Position numbers and translations under genes: made by a program. DNA of 64,000 nucleotides from Pseudomonas sp. R84 (lineage in GTDB: Bacteria > Pseudomonadota > Gammaproteobacteria > Pseudomonadales > Pseudomonadaceae): contig NZ_CP019426.1 in assembly GCF_009834515.1 (NCBI RefSeq), positions 4,205,501 to 4,269,500 on the forward strand. The letters are read 5' to 3'. Below are positions 63,372-64,000 of the stretch, in pieces. Under the pieces are notes generated by a model. The model had not been told where the DNA came from, made no database searches, and saw nothing but the letters and a program-made list of their open reading frames with translations. Each line of letters starts with the position of its first letter. The stretch's first letter is position 1.

Positions 63372-63646
63372 CTTATTAATCTGTACTCTTAAAGGACTAC
63401 AAACTAAGTGCTTTCCAGTGTTGCAGAACCTTGATTCCGCTTCACCTTCTTAACCAGTGCTAGGCTGTGCCCGACAAGTGCGACGAATAGTATAGAGCGC
63501 TCCAAAGGTCGTCAAATCCTTTTTGAAAAAAATTCATTTAATTAAAGGAGTTAGAGGAATTTGCTGACCAAGCGCCTTTGCCCTCACCGCTCGACATGCG
63601 AGAATGCGTTCTCATTTTTTCCCCTCTCGATGGTTAATCACGCGCA
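63372..63646. other. Intergenic region between divergent tRNA cluster and folD
   Basis: 275 bases. It should contain the tRNA promoter (leftward) and the folD promoter (rightward). AT-rich around 63520-63550; no repeat or RNA gene is visible. Confidence 0.6.
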
Positions 63647-64000
63647 ATGACTGCACAACTAATCGACGGCAAATCGATCGCCGCCAGCCTGCGCCAGCAG
63701 ATCGCCCAACGAGTTGCCGAGCGTCGCCAGCAAGGCCTGCGCACTCCCGGCCTCGCGGTGATCCTGGTCGGCAGCGATCCTGCCTCTCAGGTTTATGTCT
63801 CGCACAAGCGTAAAGACTGTGAAGAGGTTGGCTTCCTCTCTCAAGCCTACGACCTGCCCTCCGACACCACGCAAGACGCGCTGACCGATCTGATCGATCG
63901 CCTCAACGACGACCCTGCAATCGACGGCATCCTGCTTCAACTGCCGTTGCCCGAGCATCTGGACGCCTCCAAACTGCTGGAGCGTATCCGCCCGGACAAA
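63647..64000 (+). CDS. folD: FolD, methylenetetrahydrofolate dehydrogenase/cyclohydrolase (5' part)
   Basis: 118 codons are present before the window ends. The N-terminus ([20 protein letters not shown]), [21 protein letters not shown] with the catalytic lysine and the tyrosine of the YxxxK motif, and [13 protein letters not shown] are all standard FolD. It interconverts 5,10-methylene- and 10-formyl-tetrahydrofolate. The NADP-binding C-terminal half is outside the window. Confidence 0.94.
   Translation, partial: MTAQLIDGKSIAASLRQQIAQRVAERRQQGLRTPGLAVILVGSDPASQVYVSHKRKDCEEVGFLSQAYDLPSDTTQDALTDLIDRLNDDPAIDGILLQLPLPEHLDASKLLERIRPDK

Overview
The window is chromosomal DNA of a Pseudomonas of the fluorescens group. 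Evidence: the CrcY and PrrF small RNAs, a complete leucine (liu) pathway, the tig-clpP-clpX-lon-hupB-ppiD block, a Csu/CupE-type pilus operon, and well over a dozen copies of the fluorescens-type REP palindrome (core GAGCGAGCCTGCTCGCGAA). I see no prophage, transposase, plasmid functions or CRISPR array.

Layout. 1-4.8 kb: tamA (cut by the window edge), a GNAT acetyltransferase, xthA, and a PstS-like/OmpA fusion protein behind a strong Pho box. 4.9-7.2 kb: acyl-CoA dehydrogenase divergent from a LysR regulator. 7.3-17.2 kb: leucine catabolism (liuR, liuE/mvaB, an acyl-CoA ligase, liuABCD), with the catabolite-repression sRNA CrcY just downstream of liuE and LiuR-type palindromes at liuR and liuA. 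17.2-20 kb: an S24-type repressor, a DUF6124-like gene, Fur-controlled PrrF and an M14 peptidase. 20-24.4 kb: an MFS exporter, then a cytochrome b561/catalase-like peroxidase pair divergent from an ECF sigma/anti-sigma pair; both units carry the same ECF-type promoter. 24.5-30.9 kb: a seven-gene Csu-type chaperone-usher operon with four spore-coat-U pilins. 31-36.3 kb: zapE paralogue, an LRR-protein kinase, a YebC-family gene and a short orphan VgrG.

36.3-43.5 kb: 2-aminoethylphosphonate (AEP) locus. An OPA-type MFS permease and a FAD amine oxidase form one unit, phnW-phnX the other, each with its own LysR. 43.6-53.3 kb: cytochrome b561, a D-cysteine-desulfhydrase-like enzyme, fadH divergent from a nitrilase-fold pseudoenzyme and an AraC regulator, a 28-residue microprotein, a DUF2242 lipoprotein, and a LysR/MFS pair. 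53.3-54 kb is entirely repeats. 54-62.5 kb: protein quality control (ppiD, hupB, lon, clpX, clpP, tig) with a tRNA-like element between hupB and ppiD. 62.9-63.4 kb: tRNA-Arg, His, Leu, His; then the start of folD at the right edge.

Functionally the window joins carbon-source hierarchy control (CrcY next to leucine catabolism), phosphorus scavenging (Pho-box binding protein, AEP use), iron control (PrrF), oxidative or envelope stress (ECF unit) and surface attachment (Csu pili, TamA). All calls come from reading the sequence; no database search was run.
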